Assembly: GCA_964058845.1 (NCBI GenBank)
Contig: CAXKVR010000696.1
Location: 1-21,010 of the forward strand
From: Carex sylvatica
Taxonomy: Eukaryota > Streptophyta > Magnoliopsida > Poales > Cyperaceae
DNA length: 21,010 bases
Reading direction: 5' to 3'
In this document: positions 1 through 9,519 of the stretch, in pieces
Layout of the letters: every line of letters starts with the position of its first letter
How positions within the stretch are numbered: the stretch's first letter is position 1
Notes under the pieces: model-generated
What the model saw: the letters and a program-made list of their open reading frames with translations, nothing else
Database searches by the model: none
Told to the model about the DNA's origin: nothing
Position numbers and translations under genes: made by a program

Positions 1-442
1 CCGATCTTAGCTCTATCTGAATCAAATCAATGACAAATTCAAGCTGAAACAAAGATTTAGAAAAAGCAAACCCGTTGAAGGTTGAATGAGGAGTGATAAA
101 CGAGGCTTGAGGTGAACTGCAAGGAGCGATTGTTCTTTCCTTCTTCACACACCTCTCTTCCTGCACAGAGAGATCATCTCTTTCTCTCCCTCTTTTGCTA
201 CTGCTTTGATGAACGATCTCCTTCTCCTTCTCTCCTTCACAGCCTCCTTCTCTGTTGCTCATTCTCTTTCTCCTTCTGTAGTATGTCAACATCTCTCCTA
301 TTTTGCTCGTTCTCTTTCTCCTCCTATATGTCAACATCGCTCCTCTCCCTCCGTTTTCTTCTTCTTCCCTCTCCCTCTTTCTACTCAGATTTGAATTGAA
401 TGGATTGAGCCACTGATAGTAGCTAGACAGTGTCAGTCCCAT
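1..442 (-). CDS. Possible partial open frame, low complexity, open at left edge
   Basis: On the minus strand a frame beginning at an ATG at 440-442 has no stop for 147 codons and runs off the left end of the window. A second in-frame ATG lies at 335-337. The in-frame stop upstream is a TGA near 490. The first two thirds is Arg/Glu/Lys-rich because the strand is almost pure purine (GAG, GAA, AGA), which by itself makes stops rare. The last 40 codons have mixed composition and stay open (…FVIDLIQIELRS). I recognise no domain. It could equally be the 5' leader of a minus-strand gene starting outside the window, since pyrimidine/purine-skewed leaders are common in plants. The frame is visible; coding status is a guess. 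Confidence 0.2.
   Translation of the reverse strand, partial: MGLTLSSYYQWLNPFNSNLSRKREREEEENGGRGAMLTYRRRKRTSKIGEMLTYYRRRKRMSNREGGCEGEKEKEIVHQSSSKRGRERDDLSVQEERCVKKERTIAPCSSPQASFITPHSTFNGFAFSKSLFQLEFVIDLIQIELRS
257..343. repeat. Imperfect tandem duplication, two units of about 40-48 bp
   Basis: Two adjacent units share TTCTCTTTCTCCT and then ATGTCAACATC(T/G)CTCC, at 257-298 and 305-343. They differ by a few substitutions and a small indel. The duplication is part of the pyrimidine-rich stretch at 120-390 and explains why overlapping short plus-strand frames appear there. Confidence 0.7.
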
Positions 443-1266
443 AGGGAGGTTAGAGAGACGATTAATAAACGCGGGGTGGCAGGAAGGATTTCAAAATTTT
501 AAAGAGAGATCGGGAGGCGAGGAGAATTCTTTATCTAGACCTGCCATATGAAGACCAAATAGGTGGGTCCCAAGTTCAGTAACTCATCCCCGATTGATAG
601 AATGGACCTCGTTTTGTATTTGATTTCCCGAACGCGAGCCCTCATAACCGAAAAGCTACTGGACAAGCTCGGGTGGTTCAGGGATAGTTTCGGTATTTGC
701 ATATTATTTGGTCCTGCGTTTGACTTGATTAAACTTTGACCAGTCCTGTTTCATAGTTTGAAGGACGTAATGACTCTTACATGTGGGGCACGAACAGACG
801 ATTGTATCTACTGGCGTTTTATGTGGTAATGCACCAAGAGCAACTTATTATACCACAGGGATCAAGCTCCTGGGGCATCACCATAGTTAACCGTATGTAT
901 TAGACTAAAAAGTGGGACCCATTTGTCATCCTCAGTAAGCAATTAAACCTCACATCATTAAAATAACACTTTCTAATTATAAATAGAAAAAAATCTTTCA
1001 ATCCCATTTGTTCTTAGAAGCACAGTGATTGACAACAGTTCTGACAACAAGAACCAGAACATCATAATAATTGTCTGAAACTTACAAGTTGCTGTGTTCA
1101 TGTGGAAATAAACAGAGAATTAAAAAAAATTAAAACAAGATATCATATCATACAGCTACACTATTCATCCCGAGAATCAGAATTCAATTATAGATATAAA
1201 AGAAACGCACAAAAAAGTTCCACATGGCATTTTCAGTCAACTTGCAACTGGGTTCCTCAAATTTCT
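443..1266. other. Intergenic region, no gene seen
   Basis: No coding frame of note. A TATAAATA sequence stands at about 979-986 on the plus strand with nothing recognisable downstream. The region is of mixed composition up to about 900 and AT-rich after that. Confidence 0.5.
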
Positions 1267-1334
1267 AAATCAGAATTAAATGAATACCATCTGATTAATC
1301 AAATTTTAGATTTTATCACAAACTTGGACTGAAT

Positions 1335-1484
1335 CTGCGGACGGATTCTCAATCCGTGCGCTTATTGAGCCTGCGGACAGATCCATTCGCTTACTGAGCC
1401 TACACATGCATTTGTGCGCATACTGAGTTGGCGCACCGACCCGTTCGCAAACTAAGTAGACGCACGGATTGGTGCGCCACTAAG
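1335..1484. repeat. 29-bp tandem array inside the left arm of the foldback element
   Basis: Five consecutive units end in ATTGAG, ACTGAG, ACTGAG, ACTAAG and ACTAAG. The unit boundaries are 1335-1369 (longer first unit), 1370-1398, 1399-1427, 1428-1456 and 1457-1484. Each unit carries a CGGAC/CGCAC or similar GC-rich core, unusual in this AT-rich window. The right arm (1986-2105) holds the same array in inverse orientation. Subterminal arrays of this kind are known from foldback and some Mutator-like elements. Confidence 0.65.
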
Positions 1485-1901
1485 CGGACGGAACCTTTAT
1501 TTATTTTCTTATGATATTTAACCTGAGGGGATGTGATTTGACGGCATATATGTACACTCTTTATATATTTCAATATTATAAGCTCAGCTTGGATCCTCTG
1601 TGGCGAATAAATATTTTCATAATTTGTGGCCAGTTCCAAAGACCCTCATATCTCTATATAAATTTTTCCTGTCAGGGATAGACTACATGAAAATCAGATC
1701 TTTATTGGTATACTAAATCTAGAGTCTTGCTGAGTTGGATAAATGTGACATGATATTATGTTTTTTTTTTAATGTATTCTAATATTTTGTTTAACATATT
1801 TTATAAAATGCATCTCTGAGTTGCATGACGGTTTACAACGTGTCAACTTTCAAGTTAAGAGCTCAAAATTTCAAAGTGATATGTTCTTTCAAACTATTAA
1901 T

Positions 1902-1939
1902 TTTCTAACTTCAATTTTAGTTTCTAACTTCAATTTTAG
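1902..1939. repeat. Perfect 19-bp tandem duplication
   Basis: TTTCTAACTTCAATTTTAG occurs twice back to back (1902-1920 and 1921-1939) without a mismatch. It lies within the spacer of the foldback element and is probably a recent slippage event. Confidence 0.85.
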
Positions 1940-2168
1940 TGTGTGTCGTGTTGTATGCGTTTCTAACACGAATGCTGACTAGGAATGCGAATGGGTCGGT
2001 GCGTCAATTCAGTACGTGCACGGATGCATGCGCAGGCTCAGTAAGTGAATGGATCGGTCCATAGACCCAATACGCGCACGGATTGGAGATCCATCCGCAA
2101 ATTCAGTCCAAATTCGTGATGGAATTTGAAATATGTTAATCGGGTGATATTTATTTAATTCTGATTTA

Positions 2169-2509
2169 ATGGGTGGCAAGAAAAGATAATTCGGCTCAAA
2201 TTTCAACCAATGCTTCGTTTACAAAATCTATTTCACAAATCGTACAAGGAAAAAAAAAAAAACATAATCAGACAAAAATGAATTGATAACAAAAGAATCA
2301 CACAATTAATGGTGAAGAAAACTAGAACCATCCAAACAGTGGCGCTGTGGTATATTTCAACAAGGGATTTTTTTTTTCTTTTTGAAGAAAAACAAGGGAA
2401 TTTAAATTGAACCATTGGCTGCATCTGTTGTATGATTCCAGCTCCACCACCGCTTTATAATGAACATAAATGAATTAATGATTAAGCACCAAAATATCTC
2501 TCCGTGCAC
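2169..2509. other. Spacer and probable 3' UTR of the SFT2-like gene
   Basis: AT-rich sequence with long A runs at 2250-2262 and T runs near 2367-2376. Part of it, next to 2509, must be the 3' untranslated region of the minus-strand SFT2-like gene. No separate gene is seen. Confidence 0.5.
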
Positions 2510-3860
2510 TCAAATCTCAGTGTCAAAAACCCTTACGAACATATCTGAGGCGAATTTTCTGGCAAAAGGGATATAACTCAGGCCATACCTACAAAACCAG
2601 CATTGAAGTTGTTAATAACCAAAAACCAGTCTAAACATACTTTGGGAAAGTGCTGTAAATTTTATATATAACCAAAGTTATGAACTGCAAGCTTACCAAG
2701 CTAGAGCACATATCTCAATTATAATTGCTATCAGTGTCAATAACTTGTTATGAATCTATAGAAGAACAAAGACAATGTTTGACATGTTAGTAAGTTTCTT
2801 TTATCAGATCAACTCACAAAAATCTCAAAAAAATTAGATACAACTAGTTGTGGAATATTTCTCACCAAAAGAGCACAAATAAGAGCGAGGAGAACACATC
2901 CACCATAAATTGCAGTTGCAAGGACCCGAACTCGATCAAACATCATCGTAAGCTGCTGTGTGGGCCCGATTAGAAAAGTTGTGCTGCCACATCATTTAAA
3001 ATTTAAAAATATGGCTTGAAATTAACATTCTTTAAATTGACAATCAATTTTTCAAGAAGTACACTTACATATTATGACGGGTTTTAGGATTTAGGGTTTA
3101 GTGTTTTGTGACCACAAGATTCTCAGTAATTGTATTGTTTTCCTAAATTTAAAAGTAGTATTCCCTTTTGTCTAAATTGAACACTATGTAGGACAGATAA
3201 AATAGATTTGAATAAAACAAAATATGATTGCTCTCGTTAACAAACCTTCCAACAGCTGCTACATTTCCAAAGGTGAACAACAATGCAAATTTGATTGGCC
3301 GAACGAATGCTATGAGTGACTACAAAAGGAAATAAATAATAGTTTAAAGCCAGAATGTGCAAGCAACTGATCACTGCTACAATATTATGAGTTCAATACC
3401 ACCAGGTACATTCTGGGTACAGTACCAGTGCCAGTACCAACCATACATACTGGCATTCAGCATGGCAATTGTCCAAGTAGCAAAATTTTACCATAATATA
3501 TAACTTCAATTCAAGCCTCAATTTGTAAGAATTCAAAACTAAAAGAAGCAAATAGATCGAAAAAAAGAAGGAAGGAATTACCGTACCAAGAGCATAAAGA
3601 CCAATCCAGCACCAAGGCATGCACCGAAACCATAGATCCTCTACAAAATAAGAAAATAAAAAATTGAAGAGGCGTCAATCCACTGGATCATATCATAAAA
3701 ATTGAGGAGACGGTTCGTAATTATTTGATTTTGAGGGTTTGACCTGAATTGGAGAAAGATTGCAGAGGCCTTGGTATTCTCCCAGTAAATCATCCTCCTG
3801 TTGTTGTTCCTCTTCGTCACCGGAGAAGAGATTTTGTTGCAATCTTCTAAATGCATCCAT
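2510..3860 (-). CDS. SFT2-like vesicle transport protein (Got1/Sft2 family), six exons
   Basis: Coding exons on the minus strand are 3744-3860, 3587-3640, 3246-3319, 2866-2983, 2697-2755 and 2510-2588. All introns are GT-AG. Joined, they give 501 nt and a 166-aa protein, the usual size for plant SFT2 proteins. The N-terminus (MDAFRRLQQNLFSGDEEE) is acidic and cytosolic. GLCNLSP at residues 31-37 precedes four hydrophobic segments at roughly 40-60, 64-81, 98-121 and 124-141. Family landmarks include RPIKFALLFTFGN, GPTQQLTMMFD and YIPFAR, and the protein ends in DTEI. Sft2/Got1 proteins are small four-pass Golgi membrane proteins that assist vesicle fusion between endosome and Golgi; that role is taken from the family, not shown here. 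The start is the only ATG giving the family N-terminus. The frame is intact, so the gene looks functional. Confidence 0.93.
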
Positions 3861-5507
3861 TTTCTAGTGAGATTGAAAGTTTGCTAGGAGATCACATCGT
3901 TTGGGGATTTTTGGACTGGAGTGCCAAGCAGCAGGAAACCAATCTTTTACAAAATGGGGCTCGAGAAATATTAGAATTGTGGAACAGTCCTTCTGTATTA
4001 TCCTTTTAATTTACAAGGGCAATTAAAGATATTTATAGTTGAGAGAAGATATCATTAAAGATATACGATAGTACTTTCTTGTTTGGATGATATGATATTT
4101 CAAATTTAATTTGAAATTTTTAATCTCTTTAAGAAAAAACTAGTTGAAAATATTCAGAACAAGTCCTTATAAATAATAGAAAGTCAGATCTAACTCGTTA
4201 ATTATTTTGGAACGGCTTTAGGATATTTTGCAAACAAATTCTAATAACAATCTGAAGAAAATTAAATCTAGTTATTCGTATTAAATGAGTGTACTCTTTA
4301 AAAAATTAAAATATAATTTGAATATTTTGATTTAATTGGATTTTTTTTTACATAAAAACATATTCATTGCAATCTCAATAATAAGTTAATAAACTATGAC
4401 GAGAGAATGGAACCTGTGATTCAAAGTTACAACAACGAAGGCTGTAATTCTAAAATATCCTCAGGATGCATCAGCAAAAAAACTATGACGAATTTCACAT
4501 GACGTGTCAATTGAATAATTAAACTTCTTAATTTGTATATTTGTTCTTCTTACATGATAAAAAACATTTAGTTTTTGAATTCTTTTATTAAATAGTTCAT
4601 GTACATATATTCTCACAAATTGCGATCAAGTGATATAAAAGTTTGGAAAAAAAAACATGAAATTTTACATAATTATGTTTGCATACACGAGTTCAAAGTT
4701 AGCCCCTAAAAATTAGATTCATTATTTAGTTTTTGAATTTGACCATGAGCCTACTTTAGATTTGATTGGTTCCACGATGGTTAGATCTACTTTAAAATAT
4801 GTACGCTTTGCTTTGATGTCTGTGCACACTCTTATCAATTTTCGTGCGAATAAATTTTAAAACAGATCCGACGGTACTAAAGCCCATCAGATCCAAAAGT
4901 AAGTTAGATGGCCATCGAAACTACTCCGTTCTCTTTGAATTTTAAGAGATGAATATAAAAGAGAGATGATGGAACTCTTAAGTACTTAATTAAGATTTAA
5001 GAGCCACTTCAATTTATACTTCCAATATCCAAGCAATTCAAAATATTATGTCACATGTGACCCTATCATTTCTGTAAGTAAAAATGTGCTTAAGAGTTAA
5101 GACAAACAAATGTAAGGCTTTTACATATGTCCATAAGCTTCTAAAACAGTTGCATGCATCATTTTATTATATATGAAAGTGAAACAAAAATAGTATCATA
5201 AAAATAAGTTTTATTTCTAGAGAGAGAGAATGATAATAAACTTTTATTACTTATTTCACTTTTATTCCTATTTGGTAAGACTGGATTATGAGATTTTTTT
5301 TTTTGGTTAACCGTTAAGTAACGCGTAAGGATAAGAGTAAGAAAAAATTTCATTAACTTATTGGATAAAAGTATAGTTAAGAACTATTTTATGCCTCGTT
5401 AATCATTATCCAATAATGTAATAGATAAATATAATATTATATATGATAATATTTTAATCATAAATATTACTATAAAAATTATTAGTATTTGATTAATTAC
5501 ATAATAT
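3861..5507. other. AT-rich intergenic region; upstream flank of the SFT2-like gene
   Basis: No coding frame or RNA gene recognised. The first few hundred bases must hold the promoter of the minus-strand SFT2-like gene, but no clear TATA box is apparent. A small inverted repeat (TTATTGGATAA at about 5358-5368 against TTATCCAATAA at 5406-5416) is present. The GAGAGAGAGA run at 5220-5229 is a short microsatellite. Confidence 0.5.
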
Positions 5508-5509
5508 TT

Positions 5510-5720
5510 TACACAGTTTTTAATTAGTAATTTTTGTGTGTAAATATTTTTTATATCAATGAAAATCGTAAGATGGCCATCTTACCCTCAATTAGTAATT
5601 TTTGACGATATTGGTTTATACAATATTTTTATAGTTTTAATTAGTAATTTATGATTAAATTTATTTGCACAATTTATGTAGTTTGTTTAATTATTAATTT
5701 GCACAATACTTGTAATTTTT
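5510..5720. repeat. Degenerate AT-rich tandem repeats
   Basis: The word TTAATTAGTAATTT, or a close variant, recurs near 5519, 5588, 5638 and, more weakly, 5688. Between the last copies there are shared TTTGCACAAT words. Units are roughly 50-70 bp and strongly diverged. Confidence 0.5.
5568..5585. repeat. Perfect 18-bp palindrome
   Basis: GTAAGATGGCCATCTTAC is its own reverse complement. It sits between two units of the AT-rich tandem repeat, where a GC-containing perfect palindrome stands out. Function unknown. Confidence 0.8.
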
Positions 5721-5903
5721 TGCATATTCAACTATAAGAATAGAATAAAAGATCTTAGTTCAATAACAAACACTTACTAATTAACAACTCACAAGTCACA
5801 AATTAAAACACACTATAAATTAATTCAATAATTTGACAAGGCACCTTCAACTGTAAATTCAACAATTTGACGAAGCACAAATTTTGTAAGGGCACCGACG
5901 ACA

Positions 5904-6701
5904 TCAGCTTTTCTTGTTTGCAAAGATGACCAAAGTAAGAGCTATGAGTCCCAAATAGATGCCTGATGCCAACATTGACATTGCAATAGAGACTTTAATT
6001 TGTGAACAAAATCTGCTATTGTATGAGCATGATACACTTGATTTAAATATAGCACCTCCATTGGTGGTCAGGAGCATGGAGGCGGCAGCTATATCGACGA
6101 ATGCAATTGATAGTGTTATAATTAAGGGTTTTGGTTTAACGATAATCAATATCAGCAATGAAGCTATTGAGTAGATTAATACGATGATATTCGCTGCAAG
6201 AAAGTACCTACATGAAACAAAAATAAATTAATTCAATTAAACTCAAAAATCTTTGAAGCCACCATTTTGCATGCATATTCAACTGTAAAGTTGCTCAGTA
6301 ATAAATTAATAGACTAACCAAGAAAGCTAGATTGCTTTTGTTTGGAAGAGGCAACAGCTAATTAGGGAAAACTAGCCTAATTTTTGTTGTTGTTGCATTC
6401 TTGGAAAAGTAAATCCTTACTGGTAAGCAGAGAAGCGCGGGGAAAACTTCACTGTATATTCGATAAACTTGCCATTGGGTATGGATGTACCGATGATCAC
6501 AGTTGCGAGGAATGTGGTCAAAAGGGCCGCACCACGTGCTATGTACCCAATTATCTCCGCTAACGATATTGGAGTTGTAATCACATTCATTTGCCCTTTT
6601 TGTTGCTGTATGTATGGTGGTTGAGCCGTAACCGGAAGTGGCTGTTGTTGTATGTATGGTGGTGGTGCCGAGGTAACTGGAGGCTGCTGGTTATATTCCA
6701 T
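5904..6701 (-). CDS. CASP-like membrane protein (CASPL), copy A, two exons
   Basis: Exon 1 is 6421-6701 and exon 2 is 5904-6207. The 213-bp intron has donor GTAAGG and acceptor TAG, and a codon is split after position two. The product is 194 aa. Residues 1-35 are Pro/Gln-rich with PPPYIQQQ-type repeats. Four hydrophobic segments follow, near 50-72, 95-117, 122-141 and 166-190. The first holds Arg56 (IARGAALLTTF) and the third holds Asp132 (IAFVDIAAASMLL). An Arg in TM1 and an Asp in TM3 are the conserved charged pair of CASP/MARVEL proteins. CASPs scaffold plasma-membrane domains such as the Casparian strip; CASP-like relatives are membrane proteins of mostly unknown role. Compared with copy B, a net 11 residues are missing just after TM3. 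Whether it still folds is unclear, although the frame is intact. Confidence 0.88.
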
Positions 6702-6775
6702 TATCTTTCTTTTCTTTCTCTCTAATTAAATTCAGATTTGTTTGAAAGTGATGGCATAAGAAGCTTGTAATGGGG

Positions 6776-6799
6776 GATATATATGTATATATATATATG
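6776..6799 (-). promoter_or_regulatory. Probable TATA region of CASPL copy A
   Basis: A TATATATA-rich stretch lies 75-98 bp upstream of the ATG at 6701, at the same relative place as the TATATA of copy B. It is also a short (TA)n microsatellite, so promoter function is an inference from position. Confidence 0.45.
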
Positions 6800-7130
6800 C
6801 TGAAAAGAAAAAAGAAAAAAAATATCAATCATTAGGTGCTATAAAAAATATTTTGATTTGGCTTAGTCATGAGAGTATTTTGATAAGGAATAACAAAAAA
6901 TATACGAGATAATGTTAGATGTAGTGAGTTGTGCTTTGACAGCAACTACTGTTATGAGACTCCATTAGTGTGTTAAATTTTAAATTTGCTCAATTCTCTT
7001 ACCAACTGTCAAGTGCCAGTCAAATTCGCTCAATTTTTATCATAATTTTCATGTCCTTTTCTTTTCCTCTGTTTCATGGCTGGGACTCTTATAAGATATA
7101 AAGTAACATCTATCCAAACGGATCATTTTT

Positions 7131-7454
7131 TTTTGTTGACAAAAAGGCCCATTTTTTATGTTTTTTCTTTTTACTTTAATGGCTTTAAATTCTTACTAAC
7201 AATTTCATTGATAAAAAAAAAAAAAAAGACGAGTCAAATGATCATTCTTTTTAGATCTAAACTTATTTATTTTCATAAAATAATGGAAACTACTGATCTA
7301 ATCAACTAATTCTATATCTACACTCGTAAATACTCTATTACCTCTTTCTCTATATCTCTTCACGATCGGATCCGTTTTCATCCGATACCGGCACGCTTCA
7401 ATCAAAATGGAGGTAAATACTCTATGTTTCAAGCTTCGATAATATCACGCTTTC
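7131..7454. other. Intergenic, no gene seen
   Basis: T-rich and A-rich runs (7216-7228), then a segment around 7315-7400 of mixed composition. No coding evidence: the short frames here are in low-complexity DNA. Confidence 0.5.
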
Positions 7455-7625
7455 ACAAGCCTGCTAATGAGTCGGCTCAAACTCAAAAGTCGGCTCAAAC
7501 TCAAAACTCGACTCAGCTCATTCAACCTTCAATAAAGACCCAATTCGGACTCAACTCAATTTTAAAAGAAAAAATCCGGCTCGGCTCGGCTCGGTCGGCC
7601 CAAAACTCGGCTCAGACTCGGAAAT
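7455..7625. repeat. CGGCTC/ACTCAA word repeat, probably part of a dispersed plant element
   Basis: Words GTCGGCTCAAACTCAAAA, ACTCGACTCAGCTC, CGGACTCAACTC and CGGCTCGGCTCGGCTCGG recur through the segment. GGCTCGGCTC-type arrays are common in plant dispersed repeats, but I cannot assign a family. The open frame across it is a by-product of the repeat, because its three-base-compatible words avoid stops. Confidence 0.6.
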
Positions 7626-8954
7626 TAAGTTGCTTTTTCTTGAGGTCTACAGCCCAAACTTGGCATATGTGCCAGCCTATCAGTGAAGAATAAAGAAAAT
7701 AAGGCGTTGGGCCACACTATAAAATGAAATTTCTTTACCAATCTAACATTGAATTCATCATTTTGCCGAACTGCTTGTAACTAATTGACCAACTAAATTT
7801 TAGATGATTTAATTTCGTATACTTCATATCTTATTAATTAAGAATACATTTATATTTTAAAAGTTTAAAATTTAAAATTTGAACAATATTTTTCAAGATA
7901 TCATCAAAATTATATGTAACACTAGAAATATTCTTCATTATTATTAATTGGTGAATTGGTGATGTGCAATTACACACAACGAATTAAAACATACATGAGA
8001 AACCTCAGCAATCACATTAACTAACACAAAATGAAAATATGACATCAACTAATTCCATCCAACAACAAAGTAAACCAAAGAAATATAGATAACATTTCAC
8101 GAATCAAAATAACATAATAACAACAACAAAATAAAACATTGTTCCAACAATCACTCATCATGGCAGACCTAACATGCCACACAGAACGCTTATTCTTTCA
8201 TGATTGAATCTGAATTCATGAAAAATAAAACCCCAAAACCAAAAATAAAACAAAAATAAAACTTAAAACCTAAACCTTAGCTAGCTGCTTTCAAGCATCT
8301 GTACCTCTAGCAGAATATACCCTGTACCTGTAAGAACCAGTAAGAACCATTACTGAAATGGACTCATCAAGCACCAGTAAGAACTTTATGGTACCTGATT
8401 ATGTTTATCCTAAAGGAGAACAGGTAAGATACACAATACTCAAGACAAACTTTTAATAGAGAATATACTGAACAGAACTGGCAATGTTTGTAATACCTGC
8501 ATGGTACCAACTTTGCTAGTTTGAACATTGGACCGGTAAGTGCAGAGTGTCATTTCAGTTTGAACAATATAGTACTGATACAAACCAGCAAGTATTAGAG
8601 CAGTGTCTTGGTGCAAGATGAATGAATACTGATACATTCCGACTCATATCATAGAAAACAAATTTCATACATCCCCACTCCATAGAGATTCCATGAAATG
8701 AAACAATATACAAAAAAACAAAAAATAAAAGAAAACAAGGCATTAGAGAACAATGTAGATATGTAATTTATTGAAGCATCCTTGAAAAATATGTGCCTCC
8801 CATTTCAGATTGGGCAATCCAGATTGAATTTGAGTCCCCGGCTCACTGACAGCCAAATTTGGTCAAACCCAATCTGTTTCATCTGATCTGAAAATATTTT
8901 GCTGGTCAAATTTTGAATTTCAACTGATTAATTGGAACTGGCCTACAATCCAGT
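7626..8954. other. Intergenic, mostly A-rich, no gene seen
   Basis: 8000-8280 is rich in A/C words such as AACAACAACAAAATAAAAC. 8310-8600 contains scattered GTACC, AGTAAGAACC and ACCAGTAAGAAC words resembling short stretches at 3398-3450 and 19578-19610. No coding frame is convincing. Confidence 0.5.
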
Positions 8955-9518
8955 TTGCTTCGTATTAGGACCAAAAAAACAGTTACTTCAGATGGATTTA
9001 TAAATAGAAAAAAGGTAAAGTTAGTCAGAAACCATCCAAGTTCATTACAAGTAATGGTGAAGGAATCACATTTTCCTTTAACAGGCTATCTCTTGAAACT
9101 GCCGGCACCCATGAAGGTCAAGGTCTTCGTATGGTCAATGCTGGACGACAAGATTCTGACGCAGGAAGTCCTGCTCATGAGGGGATGAACGATACAACCG
9201 GGATGCCAACTGTGCCGTTTGCATAACACAAAAACTAGGGATCACATTATGTGGGACTGTGTCTACGCAACAAATTTCTGGAGAGGGATAACGGCCCACT
9301 TCAACCGCCTCAAATTGTCGGGCCGAAGTATAACTGAGACCTGGATACGAGGTCAACAATCCTTGTCACCACGGGCAAAAAAAATTCGGAATGCAGCCTA
9401 GGCAGTGGGTGCCTGGACTCTGTGGCAAGAAAGAAATAGAAGATTCATTTGTAACAAAAAACGTTATGTGAATCAGTTAATAAATGATATAGCAATGGAA
9501 GTTATTTTTTGGACGTGA
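8955..9518 (+). pseudogene. LINE-type retrotransposon ORF2 C-terminal remnant (zinc-binding RT domain)
   Basis: One plus-strand frame shows the C-terminal region of plant LINE-type reverse transcriptases (zf-RVT). It reads LKLPAPMKVKVFVWSML near 9097-9147, then CQLCRLHNTKTRDHIMWDC near 9204-9260. TLWQERNRRFICNKKR near 9420-9467 follows, and the frame ends at a TGA at 9516-9518. The CxxC…HxxxxxC zinc ligands are visible. Two in-frame stops (9186-9188 TGA and 9399-9401 TAG) break it. Upstream of 8955 I see no RT or endonuclease, so the copy is 5'-truncated, as is usual for LINEs. The copia LTR begins two bases after its stop, so the retrotransposon probably inserted here. Confidence 0.82.
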
Positions 9519-9519
9519 T

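Larger units (their letters stand above)
1267..2168. mobile_element. Foldback / long terminal inverted repeat element (about 900 bp, non-coding)
   Basis: The segment 1267-1449 matches the reverse complement of 1986-2168 over its whole length, at roughly 80% by eye. Both arms begin with AAATCAGAATTAAAT. They share TTGGACTGAAT, ATCCGTGCGC, CTTACTGAGCCT and CGCACCGACCC in the same order. The interior (1490-1985) is AT-rich and codes for nothing recognisable. Long, internally repetitive arms with no transposase fit a non-autonomous foldback or Mutator-like element, but no target-site duplication was found by eye, so class and exact ends are uncertain. The short frames at its two ends are merely the two arms translated. 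Confidence 0.7.
5788..7130. repeat. Segmental duplication, copy A (CASPL gene plus flanks)
   Basis: This block is matched in the same orientation by 14230-15717 and then by 17455-17600. Shared parts include the downstream flank (CACAAATTAAAACACACT, AATTTGACAAGGCAC), both exons, the intron end with its AGAAAGCTAGATTGCTTTTG, and the upstream flank (GGCTGGGACTCTT, CTATCCAAAC). Both copies are oriented alike, so this is a direct duplication about 8.4 kb apart. It was later separated by the LINE/copia insertions and other sequence. Confidence 0.8.

Noticed and set aside
112..399. Two overlapping plus-strand frames rich in Ser, Leu and Phe
   Set aside because: They are translations of a pyrimidine-rich tandem-duplicated stretch, with no recognisable domain. 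Both frames exist because CTT/TCT/TCC words avoid stops.
1102..1332. Plus-strand 76-codon frame and its look-alike at 2009-2206 (minus)
   Set aside because: The shared SELN(E/K)YH peptide arises only because both cover the arms of the same inverted-repeat element.
1335..1484. CRISPR-like array
   Set aside because: The 29-bp units are contiguous with no unique spacers and occur inverted in the other arm; this is a plant foldback element.
3393..3856. Two minus-strand frames at 3393-3620 and 3641-3856 taken as separate small genes
   Set aside because: They are out-of-frame readings over exons 1 and 2 and introns of the SFT2-like gene.
5959..6174. Plus-strand 71-codon frame, and a similar one at 15128-15433
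   Set aside because: Both are antisense shadows of CASPL exons.
7424..7693. 89-codon frame rich in AQTQKSAQTQ
   Set aside because: A translation of the CGGCTC/ACTCAA word repeat, not a protein-coding signal.
8310..8600. GTACC/AGTAAGAACC words resembling those at 3398-3450 and 19578-19610
   Set aside because: They may be fragments of one dispersed repeat, but the similarity is limited to short words and I could not align them over a useful length.
9219..9401. Independent small plus-strand gene
   Set aside because: It is in the same frame as 8955-9188 and belongs to the LINE zf-RVT remnant, separated only by a stop codon.
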